Source of the DNA: Pseudorhodoplanes sp. | Lineage (GTDB): Bacteria > Pseudomonadota > Alphaproteobacteria > Rhizobiales > Xanthobacteraceae | Assembly: GCA_022843165.1 (NCBI GenBank) | Contig: JALHOD010000018.1 | Span: 1-64,000, forward strand | DNA: 64,000 bases | Direction: 5' to 3' | Part shown: piece by piece, positions 21,720-31,435 of the stretch | How the letters are laid out: every line of letters starts with the position of its first letter | Position numbering within the stretch: position 1 is the first letter of the stretch | Notes under the pieces: model-generated | Told to the model about the DNA's origin: nothing | The model's input: the letters and a program-made list of their open reading frames with translations, nothing else | Databases searched by the model: none | Program-made: the position numbers and the translations under genes

Positions 21720-22757
21720 TCACGGTGTTGCGATGGGGGCATGATGTGTCACGGGCCTGGCTGACGCCGTCCGGCGATGCGATGCCTTCTGTGCGCGGTG
21801 CTGCGACCGCTCATGCCGCCGCCCCAGCCGGCTCGCCGATTTCGCCTTGGCCGGCAGGCCGCAGAAATCGATCGCGCTCATGGCGTGCTGCTCGGCCAGA
21901 TTGCCATTCAGGTTCCTGATGTCGCTCGCCAGCAAGGCGGGAAGCGGCGATTGCGAGGGCGGTTGCAATTCCCAGTCCTTCGGTTCGGTCTGCGTGGCGA
22001 GCCGCGTCTCGGTCGCCGCCTGCACATGCACGATCCTGTAGCCGCGCTGCTTCAGTTCCCTGAAGATCAGCGGCAGCGCTTCGACCGTCTTGGGATGAAT
22101 GTCGTGCAGCAGCAGGATGCCCCGGCCCTTGGCCTCCAGCCGGTCGATCGTGCGCCGCACGATGCCGTCGGCGGTGATGCGGCGCTTCCAGTCATGCGAC
22201 ATCACGTCGGTGCTCCACACCATCAGCCCTCGCGCGGCGGCAACGCTCTCGACGGTGTCGCCGCGCAGCAGGCCGGGAATCCGGAAGAACGGCGCGATCT
22301 CGGCCTGTTCGCCCAGCACGCCGCGCACCGAGGCGATGCCGTCGTCGATTTCCTTTTCCGCCCGCGCCGTCGCCATCCGGTTGAAGGTGAGGGGATGTTT
22401 CTCGCTGTGCGTCCCGATGGTGTGGCCTGCGGCCTGGATGCGGCGCAGGATGTCGGGATAGTCGCGCGCATGCTTGCCGATGATGAAGTAGGTCGCCTTC
22501 ACGCAATGCGCGGCGAGAATGTCAAGCGCGGGCGCCGAAGCCGGGCGCGGCGCGTCGTCGAGCGTCAGTACCACTTCCTTGTCTTCGAGCGGCAGGGTCT
22601 CGGCATACTGGAACGAACCGATGCGCGGATGCTCGCGCGGATCGACCACGATGGTGCGGCTGGTGCCGATCGCATCGGGATTGCCCGGGCAATCGGCCGC
22701 GCCGCCGGTCGCTGTGCCGACGAGCAAAGCCAGAGAGGCCGCCATCAAGATGCGCAT
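21720..22757 (-). CDS. Polysaccharide deacetylase family protein, exported
   Basis: VVLTLDDAPRPASAPALDIL, IGTHSEKHPL, RIPGLLRGDTVESV; internal start in ORF 21720..23384. Confidence 0.88.
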   Translation of the reverse strand: MRILMAASLALLVGTATGGAADCPGNPDAIGTSRTIVVDPREHPRIGSFQYAETLPLEDKEVVLTLDDAPRPASAPALDILAAHCVKATYFIIGKHARDYPDILRRIQAAGHTIGTHSEKHPLTFNRMATARAEKEIDDGIASVRGVLGEQAEIAPFFRIPGLLRGDTVESVAAARGLMVWSTDVMSHDWKRRITADGIVRRTIDRLEAKGRGILLLHDIHPKTVEALPLIFRELKQRGYRIVHVQAATETRLATQTEPKDWELQPPSQSPLPALLASDIRNLNGNLAEQHAMSAIDFCGLPAKAKSASRLGRRHERSQHRAQKASHRRTASARPVTHHAPIATP

Positions 22758-22810
22758 GAAAATCCCTATCCCCGGACCCATCGGGTAGGGATTCGTACCT
22801 GAATGCAAGA

Positions 22811-23626
22811 TTAACCCCGGTGCTTGCTGCGCTTGGGCGGTTTGGCGGGCCCGGGGAGCGGGGCGGCCGCCACCGGCGGCTCGCCGCCCGCCGGAACGAC
22901 ATGAACCACCTTGTAGCCGCGCGCCTTCAGCGCCCGCAGGAAGGCCGGGATCATGGCGGCGGTCTGCGGCTGGGTGTCGTGAAACAGCACGATCCCGCCG
23001 CCGGTGCGGTCCAGCCGCTCCAGCGTCAGCCGCAATTGCTGTTCCGGCGGCATCCGGTTCCAGTCGCTGGCCCAGAGGTCGGCGCCGAACACGACCATGC
23101 CCTTGTTCTCCAGCCGCCGGAGCGTCTCCGGGCTGGAGGCAAATCCCGGGAAGCGGAAGAAGCGGGTGACCGTTGTGTCGCGGGCCGCGCCGAAGGCGGC
23201 GCTCTCCACGGCGGCGACGCCGCGGTCGATTTCGGCGTCGGCGGCCTGCGGCGTCAGCCGGTTCAGCAGCCGGTGCGAATAGGTGTGATGCGCGACGGTG
23301 TGGCCCTCGGCGCGGATCCGGCGAGCGAGGTCGGGATGCGCGGCGGCGTTGCGGCCGAGCAGGAAGAAGGTGGCGCTGACGCATTCCTGCCGCAAGGCCG
23401 CCAGCACCCGCGGCGTCGGTCCCGGCATCGGGCCGTCATCGAAGGTCAGCACGACCTCCTTGCGCGCCAGCGGCAGCGTCTGCGGAAAGTGCTTTCGGCC
23501 CACGTGCGGATGCGCCGCCGCGTCCAGCGTCAGCACCCGCGCGGTGCCGAGTGTGCCGCCGCCGCATTCCGCCGCGAGCGCCGGCGAGGCAAGGAACAGG
23601 CCGAGCAGGATGAGCGTTCTGATCAT
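22811..23626 (-). CDS. Polysaccharide deacetylase family protein, exported (paralogue of the previous)
   Basis: VVLTFDDGPMPGPTPRVLAAL, AHHTYSHRLLNRL, RFFRFPGFASS. Confidence 0.92.
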   Translation of the reverse strand: MIRTLILLGLFLASPALAAECGGGTLGTARVLTLDAAAHPHVGRKHFPQTLPLARKEVVLTFDDGPMPGPTPRVLAALRQECVSATFFLLGRNAAAHPDLARRIRAEGHTVAHHTYSHRLLNRLTPQAADAEIDRGVAAVESAAFGAARDTTVTRFFRFPGFASSPETLRRLENKGMVVFGADLWASDWNRMPPEQQLRLTLERLDRTGGGIVLFHDTQPQTAAMIPAFLRALKARGYKVVHVVPAGGEPPVAAAPLPGPAKPPKRSKHRG

Positions 23627-23733
23627 GCCGTTTCATGCGCCGTTGCGATTGCCAGCGCAAATCTCCAAGCGTACAAGCCCGAAAGATCGCCCAGACCTGC
23701 GTTTTTGACGCCCCGTTCCGTGTTGAGGCCGGC

Positions 23734-25158
23734 ATGCTCGAGCCAGAAGAGATGACCGAGACGCCGGCGCAGCGCGGCGCCCCCGAGCCGGTCGCCCTGC
23801 GCGACGAGGACGGGGCGATCCGCGCCGATTTTGTCGAGACGGTGCAGGCGGCGATCGCCACGCACGACAGCGCCACCCTGCGCGCGGTGGTCGGCGACTT
23901 GCATGAGGCCGATACCGGCGACCTGATCGAGGCGCTCGACCCGGACTCGCGGCCCAGGCTCATCGAGCTGATGGGCAAGGATTTCGACTTCTCGGCGCTG
24001 ACCGAAGTCGACGACACCGTGCGCGAGGAAATCCTCGAAGAACTCGAACCGAAAACCGTCGCCGAGGGCGTGCGCGACCTCGATTCCGACGACGCGGTCT
24101 ACATCCTGGAGGACCTGCCCAGGCAGGAGCAGGCGGAGATCCTCGATCAGCTGCCGCATTTCGAGCGCGCCGCGCTCGAGCGCAGCCTGTTGTACCCGGA
24201 AGAATCCGCCGGCCGGCGGATGCAGACCGAATTCATCATGGTGCCGCCGCACTGGAATGTCGGCCAGGCCATCGACTATATGCGCGAGACCGCCGACCTG
24301 CCGGACCGTTTCTACGAGCTTTACGTCGTCGATCCGGATTACAGGTTTCAGGGCGCGGTGCCGCTCGATCGCCTTCTGCGCAGCAAGCGGCCGGTTCCGA
24401 TCGCCGAATTGATGGACGAGGACCGCAGACGGGTGCTCGCGACCGATGATCAGGAAGAGGTTGCGCGTTTCTTCGAGCGTTACAACCTCGTCGCCGCGCC
24501 GGTTGTCGACGAGTCCGGGCGCCTGGTGGGCGTGCTCACCTTCGACGACATCGTCGACGTCATCGAGCAGGAAGCCGAAGAGGACATCAAGGCGCTGGGC
24601 GGCGTGAAGGCGGACGAAGAACTGTCCGACTCGGTCTGGGACATCGTCAAAAGCCGTTTCCCCTGGCTCCTGGCCAATCTGGTCTGCGCGCTGGTTGCCG
24701 CTTGGGTGATCCGGCAATTCTCCACCTCGATCGAGAAGATGGTGGCGCTCGCGGTGCTGATGCCGATCGTGGCGTCGATGGGCGGCAATGCCGGCACCCA
24801 GACCATGACGGTGGCGGTGCGCGCGCTGGCGACGCAGGACCTGAGCGACGCCAATTCGTGGCGGGTGGTGCGGCGCGAATTGATGGTCGGCATCGTCAAC
24901 GGCGTGGGCTTCGCGCTGGTGCTGGGCGTGATCGCGGCGCTGTGGTTCAACGTCAACGACCTCGGCATCGTGATCGGGCTGGCCATGGTCTGCGTGCTGG
25001 CCGCCGCGGCGTTTGGCGGCATCGTCATTCCGTTGCTGCTGACGCGGCTCGACGTCGATCCGGCCATTGCGTCGGGGCCATTCGTGACCACCATCACCGA
25101 CGTGGTGGCGTTTTCGTCCTTCCTGGGGATCGCCACGCTCTGGTTCGGGCTGCGCTAG
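23734..25158 (+). CDS. mgtE: Magnesium transporter MgtE
   Basis: MgtE_N repeats, two CBS segments, VALAVLMPIVASMGGNAGTQTMTVAVRAL. Confidence 0.95.
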   Translation: MLEPEEMTETPAQRGAPEPVALRDEDGAIRADFVETVQAAIATHDSATLRAVVGDLHEADTGDLIEALDPDSRPRLIELMGKDFDFSALTEVDDTVREEILEELEPKTVAEGVRDLDSDDAVYILEDLPRQEQAEILDQLPHFERAALERSLLYPEESAGRRMQTEFIMVPPHWNVGQAIDYMRETADLPDRFYELYVVDPDYRFQGAVPLDRLLRSKRPVPIAELMDEDRRRVLATDDQEEVARFFERYNLVAAPVVDESGRLVGVLTFDDIVDVIEQEAEEDIKALGGVKADEELSDSVWDIVKSRFPWLLANLVCALVAAWVIRQFSTSIEKMVALAVLMPIVASMGGNAGTQTMTVAVRALATQDLSDANSWRVVRRELMVGIVNGVGFALVLGVIAALWFNVNDLGIVIGLAMVCVLAAAAFGGIVIPLLLTRLDVDPAIASGPFVTTITDVVAFSSFLGIATLWFGLR

Positions 25159-25748
25159 CCGGGCGGGGCGAGCAGGGCCTCGATCGCGATGTCGATGGTC
25201 GCCGGGGTGACGATCTTTGTATCGAGCAGGCTCTGGCCGAACAGATAGCTGTAGAACAGCACGGCCCGCGCCCGGGCATCGTCCGCCGGCCAGCCCAGTT
25301 TTTCGAACAGCCTGGTGACATGGGTGAGGCGCTCGCTGTCGACCTCGCGCACCGCTTTCGCCGCGTCCTCGTCATTGCGAGCATAGGCGCGGATCGCGAG
25401 CTCGATCGCCAGCCCGCGGCTGTTGCCGTGCCGGGTATAGAGATCGGCCAGCCGCAACAGGATCACGGTCGGGGAATCCTTCGGCTTCTCGCCCGCGGCC
25501 TGGCCACGGATCGCGGCGATCCGGCCCTCCGCCCAATGCGCCAGCATGGCGTCGAGCAGGGCGCGGCGGTCGGCGAAATGCCAGTAGAAGCTGCCCTTGG
25601 TGACCTTGAGCGCCTTGGCCAGCGGCTCGACCCGCACGCTGTCCACGCCGCCATCGGCGAGCGTCTCCAGCGCCGCCGCGATCCAGGCCGGCGCATCCAG
25701 CCGATCCTGCTTTGGCGGCGTTGCCGCCGCTTTCTTCTTCTTGGCCAT
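25155..25748 (-). CDS. TetR/AcrR-family regulator
   Basis: VEPLAKALKVTKGSFYWHFADRRALLDAMLAHW. Confidence 0.93.
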   Translation of the reverse strand: MAKKKKAAATPPKQDRLDAPAWIAAALETLADGGVDSVRVEPLAKALKVTKGSFYWHFADRRALLDAMLAHWAEGRIAAIRGQAAGEKPKDSPTVILLRLADLYTRHGNSRGLAIELAIRAYARNDEDAAKAVREVDSERLTHVTRLFEKLGWPADDARARAVLFYSYLFGQSLLDTKIVTPATIDIAIEALLAPPG

Positions 25749-25784
25749 CCGCCCCGCCTCATCTTGACAAAAGCCAGTTTCCGC

Positions 25785-25820
25785 CATACGGTCGCGTATG
25801 TCAACATACGGTAACGTATG
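25785..25820. promoter_or_regulatory. Two phased palindromic operators in a divergent promoter region
   Basis: CATACG-GTCG-CGTATG (25785..25800) and CATACG-GTAA-CGTATG (25805..25820), start-to-start 20 bp; TTGACA on + (25764..25769) and on - (25804..25799). Confidence 0.78.
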
Positions 25821-25829
25821 GATGGGCCG

Positions 25830-26309
25830 ATGAGCGATTCAGGGACGGTTCATACGCCGCGCAATCCGGACTGGGAGCGCGTGGTGCGCGAAAGCTTCGC
25901 GCGCCAGGCCTATATGACGCTGATCGGCGCCCGCATTGCGGCGCTGGCGCCCGGGCGGGTGAGCCTGGAACTGCCGTTCCGCGACGATCTCTGCCAGCAG
26001 CGCGGCTTTCTGCATGGCGGGGTGACCACCGCGATTGCGGATTCCGCCGCCGGCTATGCCGCTTTCACCCTGATGCCGCCGAAATCCTCGCCGCTGACGG
26101 TGGAATTGAAGATCAACCTGCTGGCGCCGGCTGCCGGCGAGCGGTTTGTCGCCACCGCGCATGTCCTGCGGTCGGGCCGCACCTTGTCCATCGTCGAGGC
26201 TGACGTGCTGGCCGAGGCAAAAGGCGTGCGGAAGCCGATTGCCCGGATGCTGGCGACGCTGATCTGCCTCGAAAACACCTCCGACGCTCCGGAGCGGACG
26301 GCGGTATAG
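25830..26309 (+). CDS. PaaI-family hotdog thioesterase
   Basis: [24 protein letters not shown]. Confidence 0.88.
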   Translation: MSDSGTVHTPRNPDWERVVRESFARQAYMTLIGARIAALAPGRVSLELPFRDDLCQQRGFLHGGVTTAIADSAAGYAAFTLMPPKSSPLTVELKINLLAPAAGERFVATAHVLRSGRTLSIVEADVLAEAKGVRKPIARMLATLICLENTSDAPERTAV

Positions 26310-26337
26310 TTCCATTCTGATCCGGCGGGAGGCCTGC

Positions 26338-27510
26338 ATGATCGCGAATGCCTGGAGCGGGTTCGATTTTGGTCTCGGTGAGGACGTCGACATGCTGCGC
26401 GACAGCGTGCGCCGGTTTGCCCAGCAGAAGATCGCCCCGCGCGCCGACGAGATCGACCGCAAGAACGAGTTTCCCCGCGACCTCTGGCCGAAGCTCGGCG
26501 ATCTCGGCCTGCTGGGCATCACGGTCGAGGAGAAGTGGGGCGGCACAGGCCTCGGCTATCTTGAGCATTGCGTGGCGATGGAGGAAATCTCCCGCGCCTC
26601 CGGCTCGGTGGGGCTATCCTATGGCGCGCATTCCAATCTCTGCGTGAACCAGATCCGCCGCAACGGCTCCACCGACCAGAAGAAACGCTATCTGCCCAAG
26701 CTGATGTCCGGCGCGCATGTCGGCGCGCTCGCCATGTCCGAACCCGGTTCCGGCTCCGATGTGGTGTCCATGCGCACCCGCGCTGACAAGAAGGGCAGCC
26801 GCTACATCCTCAACGGCTCGAAAATGTGGATCACCAACGGGCCGCTGGCGGAAACCCTGATCGTCTATGCCAAGACCGACGCCACCGCCGGTGCGCGCGG
26901 CATTACCGCCTTCATCGTGGAGAAGAAATTCAAGGGCTTCTCGACCGCGCAGAAGCTGGACAAGCTCGGCATGCGCGGCTCCGACACCGGCGAGATCGTG
27001 TTCCAGGATTGCGAGGTGCCGGAGGAGAACGTGCTGGGCGCGGTCGGCAATGGCGTGAATATCCTGATGTCGGGCCTCGATTATGAGCGCGTGGTGCTGG
27101 CGGCGGGCCCGCTCGGGCTGATGCAGGCCGCGATCGATCTGGTCATTCCCTATGTGCACGACCGCAAGCAGTTCGGGCAGTCGATCGGCCGCTTCCAGCT
27201 CATCCAGGGCAAGATCGCCGACATGTATGTCGGCATGAACGCGTCCAAGGCGTATGTGTATGCGGTGGCGCGCGCCTGCGACGAAAACCGCACCACGCGC
27301 GAGGACGCCGCTGGCGCGATCCTGTTCGCCTCCGAGAAGGCCACGCAGATGGCGCTGGAGGCGATCCAGACGCTCGGCGGCAACGGCTATATCAATGAAT
27401 TCCCCGCCGGCCGCTTGCTGCGCGACGCCAAGCTTTACGAGATCGGCGCCGGCACCAGCGAAATCCGTCGCATGCTGATCGGGCGTGAAATTTTCGAGAA
27501 GACCAAATGA
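26338..27510 (+). CDS. ivd: Isovaleryl-CoA dehydrogenase (acyl-CoA dehydrogenase family)
   Basis: [94 protein letters not shown]. Confidence 0.92.
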   Translation: MIANAWSGFDFGLGEDVDMLRDSVRRFAQQKIAPRADEIDRKNEFPRDLWPKLGDLGLLGITVEEKWGGTGLGYLEHCVAMEEISRASGSVGLSYGAHSNLCVNQIRRNGSTDQKKRYLPKLMSGAHVGALAMSEPGSGSDVVSMRTRADKKGSRYILNGSKMWITNGPLAETLIVYAKTDATAGARGITAFIVEKKFKGFSTAQKLDKLGMRGSDTGEIVFQDCEVPEENVLGAVGNGVNILMSGLDYERVVLAAGPLGLMQAAIDLVIPYVHDRKQFGQSIGRFQLIQGKIADMYVGMNASKAYVYAVARACDENRTTREDAAGAILFASEKATQMALEAIQTLGGNGYINEFPAGRLLRDAKLYEIGAGTSEIRRMLIGREIFEKTK

Positions 27511-27517
27511 GCCTGCA

Positions 27518-27946
27518 ATGCCCGAACCGCTCCTGACCTATCGCGGCGCCGTCTATCCCTGGCAATGCGACCACATGGGCCACATGAACGTGATGTGGTA
27601 TGTCGGCAAATTCGATGAGGCAACGTGGAATCTGTTAGGTGAGATGGGTCTCAGCCCGGCCTTTCTCCGCGCGCATGATCGCGGCATGGCGGCGGTCGAG
27701 CAGATCATCTCCTACAAGAAGGAACTGGTGGCGGGTGATGTGGTCACCGTCTATTCGGCCGTCATCGAGATCAAGGAGCGAGTGCTGCGCTTCTCGCACG
27801 AGATGCGCAAGACCGACACCGGCGAGGTCGCCGCCGCCACATTGCTGACCGCAGTGCATCTCGACACCAAGGCCCGGCGGGCCTGCCCATTCCCGGCCGA
27901 TGTCGCGGCACGCGCGCAGGCGCTTGTGGCATCGGTCGGCGGCTGA
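27518..27946 (+). CDS. 4HBT-type acyl-CoA thioesterase
   Basis: VYPWQCDHMGHMNVMWYVGKFDEA. Confidence 0.88.
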   Translation: MPEPLLTYRGAVYPWQCDHMGHMNVMWYVGKFDEATWNLLGEMGLSPAFLRAHDRGMAAVEQIISYKKELVAGDVVTVYSAVIEIKERVLRFSHEMRKTDTGEVAAATLLTAVHLDTKARRACPFPADVAARAQALVASVGG

Positions 27947-28031
27947 CCGCTGATCCGCCGGCCGAGTTGCCGGCAGCCCGCCGCGATGCGCCGTTAAGGG
28001 TCCATTGACCGAATCGGCTAATCTTCAAGGC

Positions 28032-28388
28032 ATGGATCGCAAACCCGAATTGCGGCTGCGCCTGAAAGCGGACGGACGCATCGTCGAAATCCTGTCCACC
28101 GGGCAGGAACGTGAGGTGTCGAACACGCGCGAGCTTCCGCATTTGATGCCGCATCGGCCCATGGCAATTGCAGGCGATGACGCGGCCTATGCCCGCGCCA
28201 TCCGTGCCGCCAGCAATCTGACCCAGGCCGAATTTGCCACCCGCATCGGGGTGCCGCTGGAAACCGTGCGCAACTGGGAGCAAGGCAAGCGCGCCCCGCG
28301 CGGCCCGGCGCGCGCCCTGCTCAAGCTGATCGACAATGCCCCGGACCTGGCCTTTGCGGTTCTGGGGCCGGCAAAAGCGCAAAACTGA
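28032..28388 (+). CDS. XRE-family HTH protein (antitoxin-like)
   Basis: NLTQAEFATRIGVPLETVRNWEQGKRAPRGPARALLKLI. Confidence 0.88.
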   Translation: MDRKPELRLRLKADGRIVEILSTGQEREVSNTRELPHLMPHRPMAIAGDDAAYARAIRAASNLTQAEFATRIGVPLETVRNWEQGKRAPRGPARALLKLIDNAPDLAFAVLGPAKAQN

Positions 28389-28463
28389 CCACTGCCAAAG
28401 GCGGTTGGCAGCCGTGCGCTGGCGCGGCATTGTGGCAGCGGTTTTCTGTCCTGCGAGGTCGGC

Positions 28464-29288
28464 ATGGTTCCCCTGATTGAGGCTCACGGCGCCCGCATTC
28501 CGGCCATCGGGCTCGGTACCATGACGCTCAAGGGCGGCGTCTGCATCCAGACCGTCAGCGCGGCCCTGCAGATGGGCTATCGGCATCTCGACACGGCGAC
28601 CTTCTATGACAACGAGCGCGAAGTGGGCGAGGGGCTGCGCGTCTCCGGCATTCCGCGCGACGAGGTCTTCATCACGACCAAGGTCCGGCATGTCGATCTC
28701 AAGCCGGACGATTTCGAGCGCGCGGTCGAGAACAGCCTGTCGTTGCTCGGCCTGCCGTCGGTCGATCTGCTGCTGATCCACTGGCCAAGCCCGGACCTGC
28801 CGCTCTCCGCCTATATTCCCGCGTTGTGCAAGGCCAAGCGCGCCGCGCAGACGAAACATATCGGCGTCGCCAATTTCACAATTCAGCTTCTGGATGAAGC
28901 ACTGAAGATTGCGGATGAACCTCTGGTCAGCAACCAGATCGAGGCGCATCCCATGCTCGACCAGAGCAAGCTAATCGCCGCCTGCAAGAAACTGGGGCTC
29001 GCCATCACCGCCTATTGCCCGATCGGCCGCGGCAAGGTTGCCGCTGCCGAGGTGCTCGACCGCATCGGCGCAAAACATGGAAAGAGCGGTGCGCAAGTCT
29101 CGCTGCGCTGGCTGATCCAGCTCGGGTTGATCCCCATTCCGCGCACCTCGAATCCCGACAAGCTCAAGCAGAATCTGAATGTGTTCGACTTCGAGCTGAA
29201 CGCCGGCGAGATGGCCGAAATCGCAACCCTGAAGCGGCCGGACGGGCGCATCGTCAATCCGCCGCAAGCGCCGAAATGGGATAGCTGA
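28464..29288 (+). CDS. Aldo/keto reductase
   Basis: YRHLDTATFYDNEREVGEGLR...VDLLLIHWP...ITAYCPIGRGK. Confidence 0.94.
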   Translation: MVPLIEAHGARIPAIGLGTMTLKGGVCIQTVSAALQMGYRHLDTATFYDNEREVGEGLRVSGIPRDEVFITTKVRHVDLKPDDFERAVENSLSLLGLPSVDLLLIHWPSPDLPLSAYIPALCKAKRAAQTKHIGVANFTIQLLDEALKIADEPLVSNQIEAHPMLDQSKLIAACKKLGLAITAYCPIGRGKVAAAEVLDRIGAKHGKSGAQVSLRWLIQLGLIPIPRTSNPDKLKQNLNVFDFELNAGEMAEIATLKRPDGRIVNPPQAPKWDS

Positions 29289-29290
29289 TC

Positions 29291-30109
29291 ATGCAGTTTC
29301 TAGAGGCCAAGGGCGCCAGCATTCCGCCCGTGGGATTGGGCACCTGGGAGTTGCGCGGCCGCGAATGTGCGCGTCTGGTCACGCAGGCGATCAAGCTCGG
29401 CTACCGGCACATCGACACCGCGCAGATGTATGGCAACGAGCGCGATGTCGGCGAGGGCGTGCGCGCCTCCGGCATCAAGCGGGAGGAGATGTTCGTCGTC
29501 ACCAAGGTGTCGCCGGAGAATCTCGCGCCGCGTCTGCTGGAGCGATCGGTGAAGGAAAGCGTCCGCGATTTGCGCCTGGGCGAGATCGACCTGCTGCTGC
29601 TGCACTGGCCGAACAAGGACGTGCCGCTGAAGGACACGATCGACGCGTTGGTGAATGTGAAGCGCGACGGCCTTGTGCACCAGATCGGCGTCTCGAACTA
29701 TACCGTGGCTCTGCTCGAACAGGCCGATCGGCTTGCCGAACATCGCCTGGTCTGCAACCAGGTCGAGATGCATCCCTATCTTGATCAGTCGAAGGTGATT
29801 GCCGCCTGCCGCGCGCTTGACATGACGGTGGTTGCCTATTCTCCCATCGCGCGCGGCAGCGCCAAGCGCGATGCCGTGCTGGAGCGCATCGGCAAGACGC
29901 ATGGCAAGAGTGCCGCGCAGGTTTCGCTGCGCTGGCTGGTGCAGCAGGGCATCGGCGTCATTCCGCGCACCAGCCGGTTGGAACGGCTGAGCGAGAACAT
30001 CAGCATTTTCGATTTTGAGTTGAGTGATGCCGAAATGAAGCAGATCAGGTCTCTGGCGCGCGCCGACGGCCGCATCGTCGATTGGTCGTGGTCTCCGCAA
30101 TGGGATTAA
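29291..30109 (+). CDS. Aldo/keto reductase (paralogue of the upstream gene)
   Basis: [21 protein letters not shown]...IDLLLLHWP...[11 protein letters not shown]. Confidence 0.94.
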   Translation: MQFLEAKGASIPPVGLGTWELRGRECARLVTQAIKLGYRHIDTAQMYGNERDVGEGVRASGIKREEMFVVTKVSPENLAPRLLERSVKESVRDLRLGEIDLLLLHWPNKDVPLKDTIDALVNVKRDGLVHQIGVSNYTVALLEQADRLAEHRLVCNQVEMHPYLDQSKVIAACRALDMTVVAYSPIARGSAKRDAVLERIGKTHGKSAAQVSLRWLVQQGIGVIPRTSRLERLSENISIFDFELSDAEMKQIRSLARADGRIVDWSWSPQWD

Positions 30110-30116
30110 GCCGCCG

Positions 30117-30830
30117 TTGACTCTCTCGCATGACAAGGCGCTGGTGCTGTTTTCCGGCGGACAGGATTCCACCGTCTGTCTCGCCTGGGCGCTTCAGCGT
30201 TTCGCCGAGGTCGAGACCATCGGCTTCGATTACGGCCAGCGCCACCGCATCGAACTGGATCTGCGCCCGCGCATCCGCACCGCTCTTGCGAACCTCGATT
30301 CAGGCTGGAAGCAAAGACTCGGCGAGGATCACCTGTTCCGGCTCGACGCGCTCGGCGCGATTTCGGACACCGCGCTGACCCGCGATGTGGACATCGCAAT
30401 GTCCGAAAGCGGATTGCCTACGACTTTCGTCCCCGGCCGCAATCTCGTCTTCTTCACGTTTGCCGGTGCGGTGGCCTATCGGCGGGATGCCAAACATCTT
30501 GTTGCAGGCATGTGCGAGACCGACTATTCGGGCTATCCCGATTGCCGGGACGACACGGTCAAGGCCATGCAGCTCGCGCTGTCGCTCGGCATGGATCGCC
30601 GCTTCGTCCTGCATACTCCGCTGATGTGGATCGACAAGGCGGCGACCTTCGCGCTGGCGCGCGAGATCGGGGGAGACGGGCTGCTCGACCTGGTGGTCGA
30701 GGAAACGCATAGCTGTTATCTCGGCGACCGCTCGCGGCGCCATGCCTGGGGCTATGGATGTGGGGACTGTCCCGCCTGCCGCCTGCGCGCGGAGGGGTGG
30801 GCGAAGTGGGTAAGGGAATGCACGCCGTGA
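30117..30830 (+). CDS. queC: 7-cyano-7-deazaguanine synthase QueC (TTG start)
   Basis: [70 protein letters not shown]. Confidence 0.94.
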   Translation: MTLSHDKALVLFSGGQDSTVCLAWALQRFAEVETIGFDYGQRHRIELDLRPRIRTALANLDSGWKQRLGEDHLFRLDALGAISDTALTRDVDIAMSESGLPTTFVPGRNLVFFTFAGAVAYRRDAKHLVAGMCETDYSGYPDCRDDTVKAMQLALSLGMDRRFVLHTPLMWIDKAATFALAREIGGDGLLDLVVEETHSCYLGDRSRRHAWGYGCGDCPACRLRAEGWAKWVRECTP

Positions 30831-31396
30831 TGATGAAGCTCGAAGCGCGCCGCTGGATCGAAGGCCTGATTTTTCTGGCTCTGTTCTGTCTCACGGTGCC
30901 GGCCGCGAACTGGATGATTTTGAACGTCGGAACGGCCTGCAAGGCGAACGCGCCCTGTCTTATTCCCGTCGCCCCTGGATTGATGGCGCCCTCCGGCGTG
31001 CTGATGATCGGCGTGTCCTTTGTGCTGCGCGATCTCGTGCAGCGGCGTCTGGGCGTCGTGGCCTCGGTCGCCGCCATTCTGATTGGCGCGAGCTTGTCCG
31101 GCCTTTTCGCGCCGATGGCGCTGGTCTCGGCGTCGGCGACCGCCTTCCTGATTTCGGAACTCATCGATCTGGCGGTCTACACGCCGCTGGCGCGCCGGCG
31201 GATGATGCTCGCCGTGATTGCGTCGAGCTTTGTCGCGCTGATTGTCGATTCCATGATCTTTCTCTGGCTGGCTTTCGGCTCGCTCGAATTCCTGGCCGGG
31301 CAGGCGGTCGGCAAGTCCTGGATGGTCTTGCTGTCGCTCCCGCTGATTGCGATGCTGCGCCGGCGCGACGAGCGGATCGGGCTGCTGCCGGCCTGA
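30830..31396 (+). CDS. VUT-family (YhhQ-like) putative queuosine-precursor transporter
   Basis: PAANWMILNVGT...APSGVLMIGVSFVLRDLVQRRLG...SELIDLAVYTPL; TGATG junction with queC. Confidence 0.85.
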   Translation: MMKLEARRWIEGLIFLALFCLTVPAANWMILNVGTACKANAPCLIPVAPGLMAPSGVLMIGVSFVLRDLVQRRLGVVASVAAILIGASLSGLFAPMALVSASATAFLISELIDLAVYTPLARRRMMLAVIASSFVALIVDSMIFLWLAFGSLEFLAGQAVGKSWMVLLSLPLIAMLRRRDERIGLLPA

Positions 31397-31435
31397 GGAT
31401 CGCCGTCAGGATGATGTGAAAACGGGAGCGATCAC

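Noticed and set aside
21720-23384. 554-aa reading frame suggesting a fused two-domain deacetylase
   Set aside because: The first about 209 residues are an out-of-frame reading of the neighbouring deacetylase gene; the real protein starts near 22757 with its own signal peptide
24702-25814. 370-aa plus-strand ORF spanning the end of mgtE and the TetR gene
   Set aside because: Out-of-frame and antisense composition without domain motifs; overlaps two convincing genes
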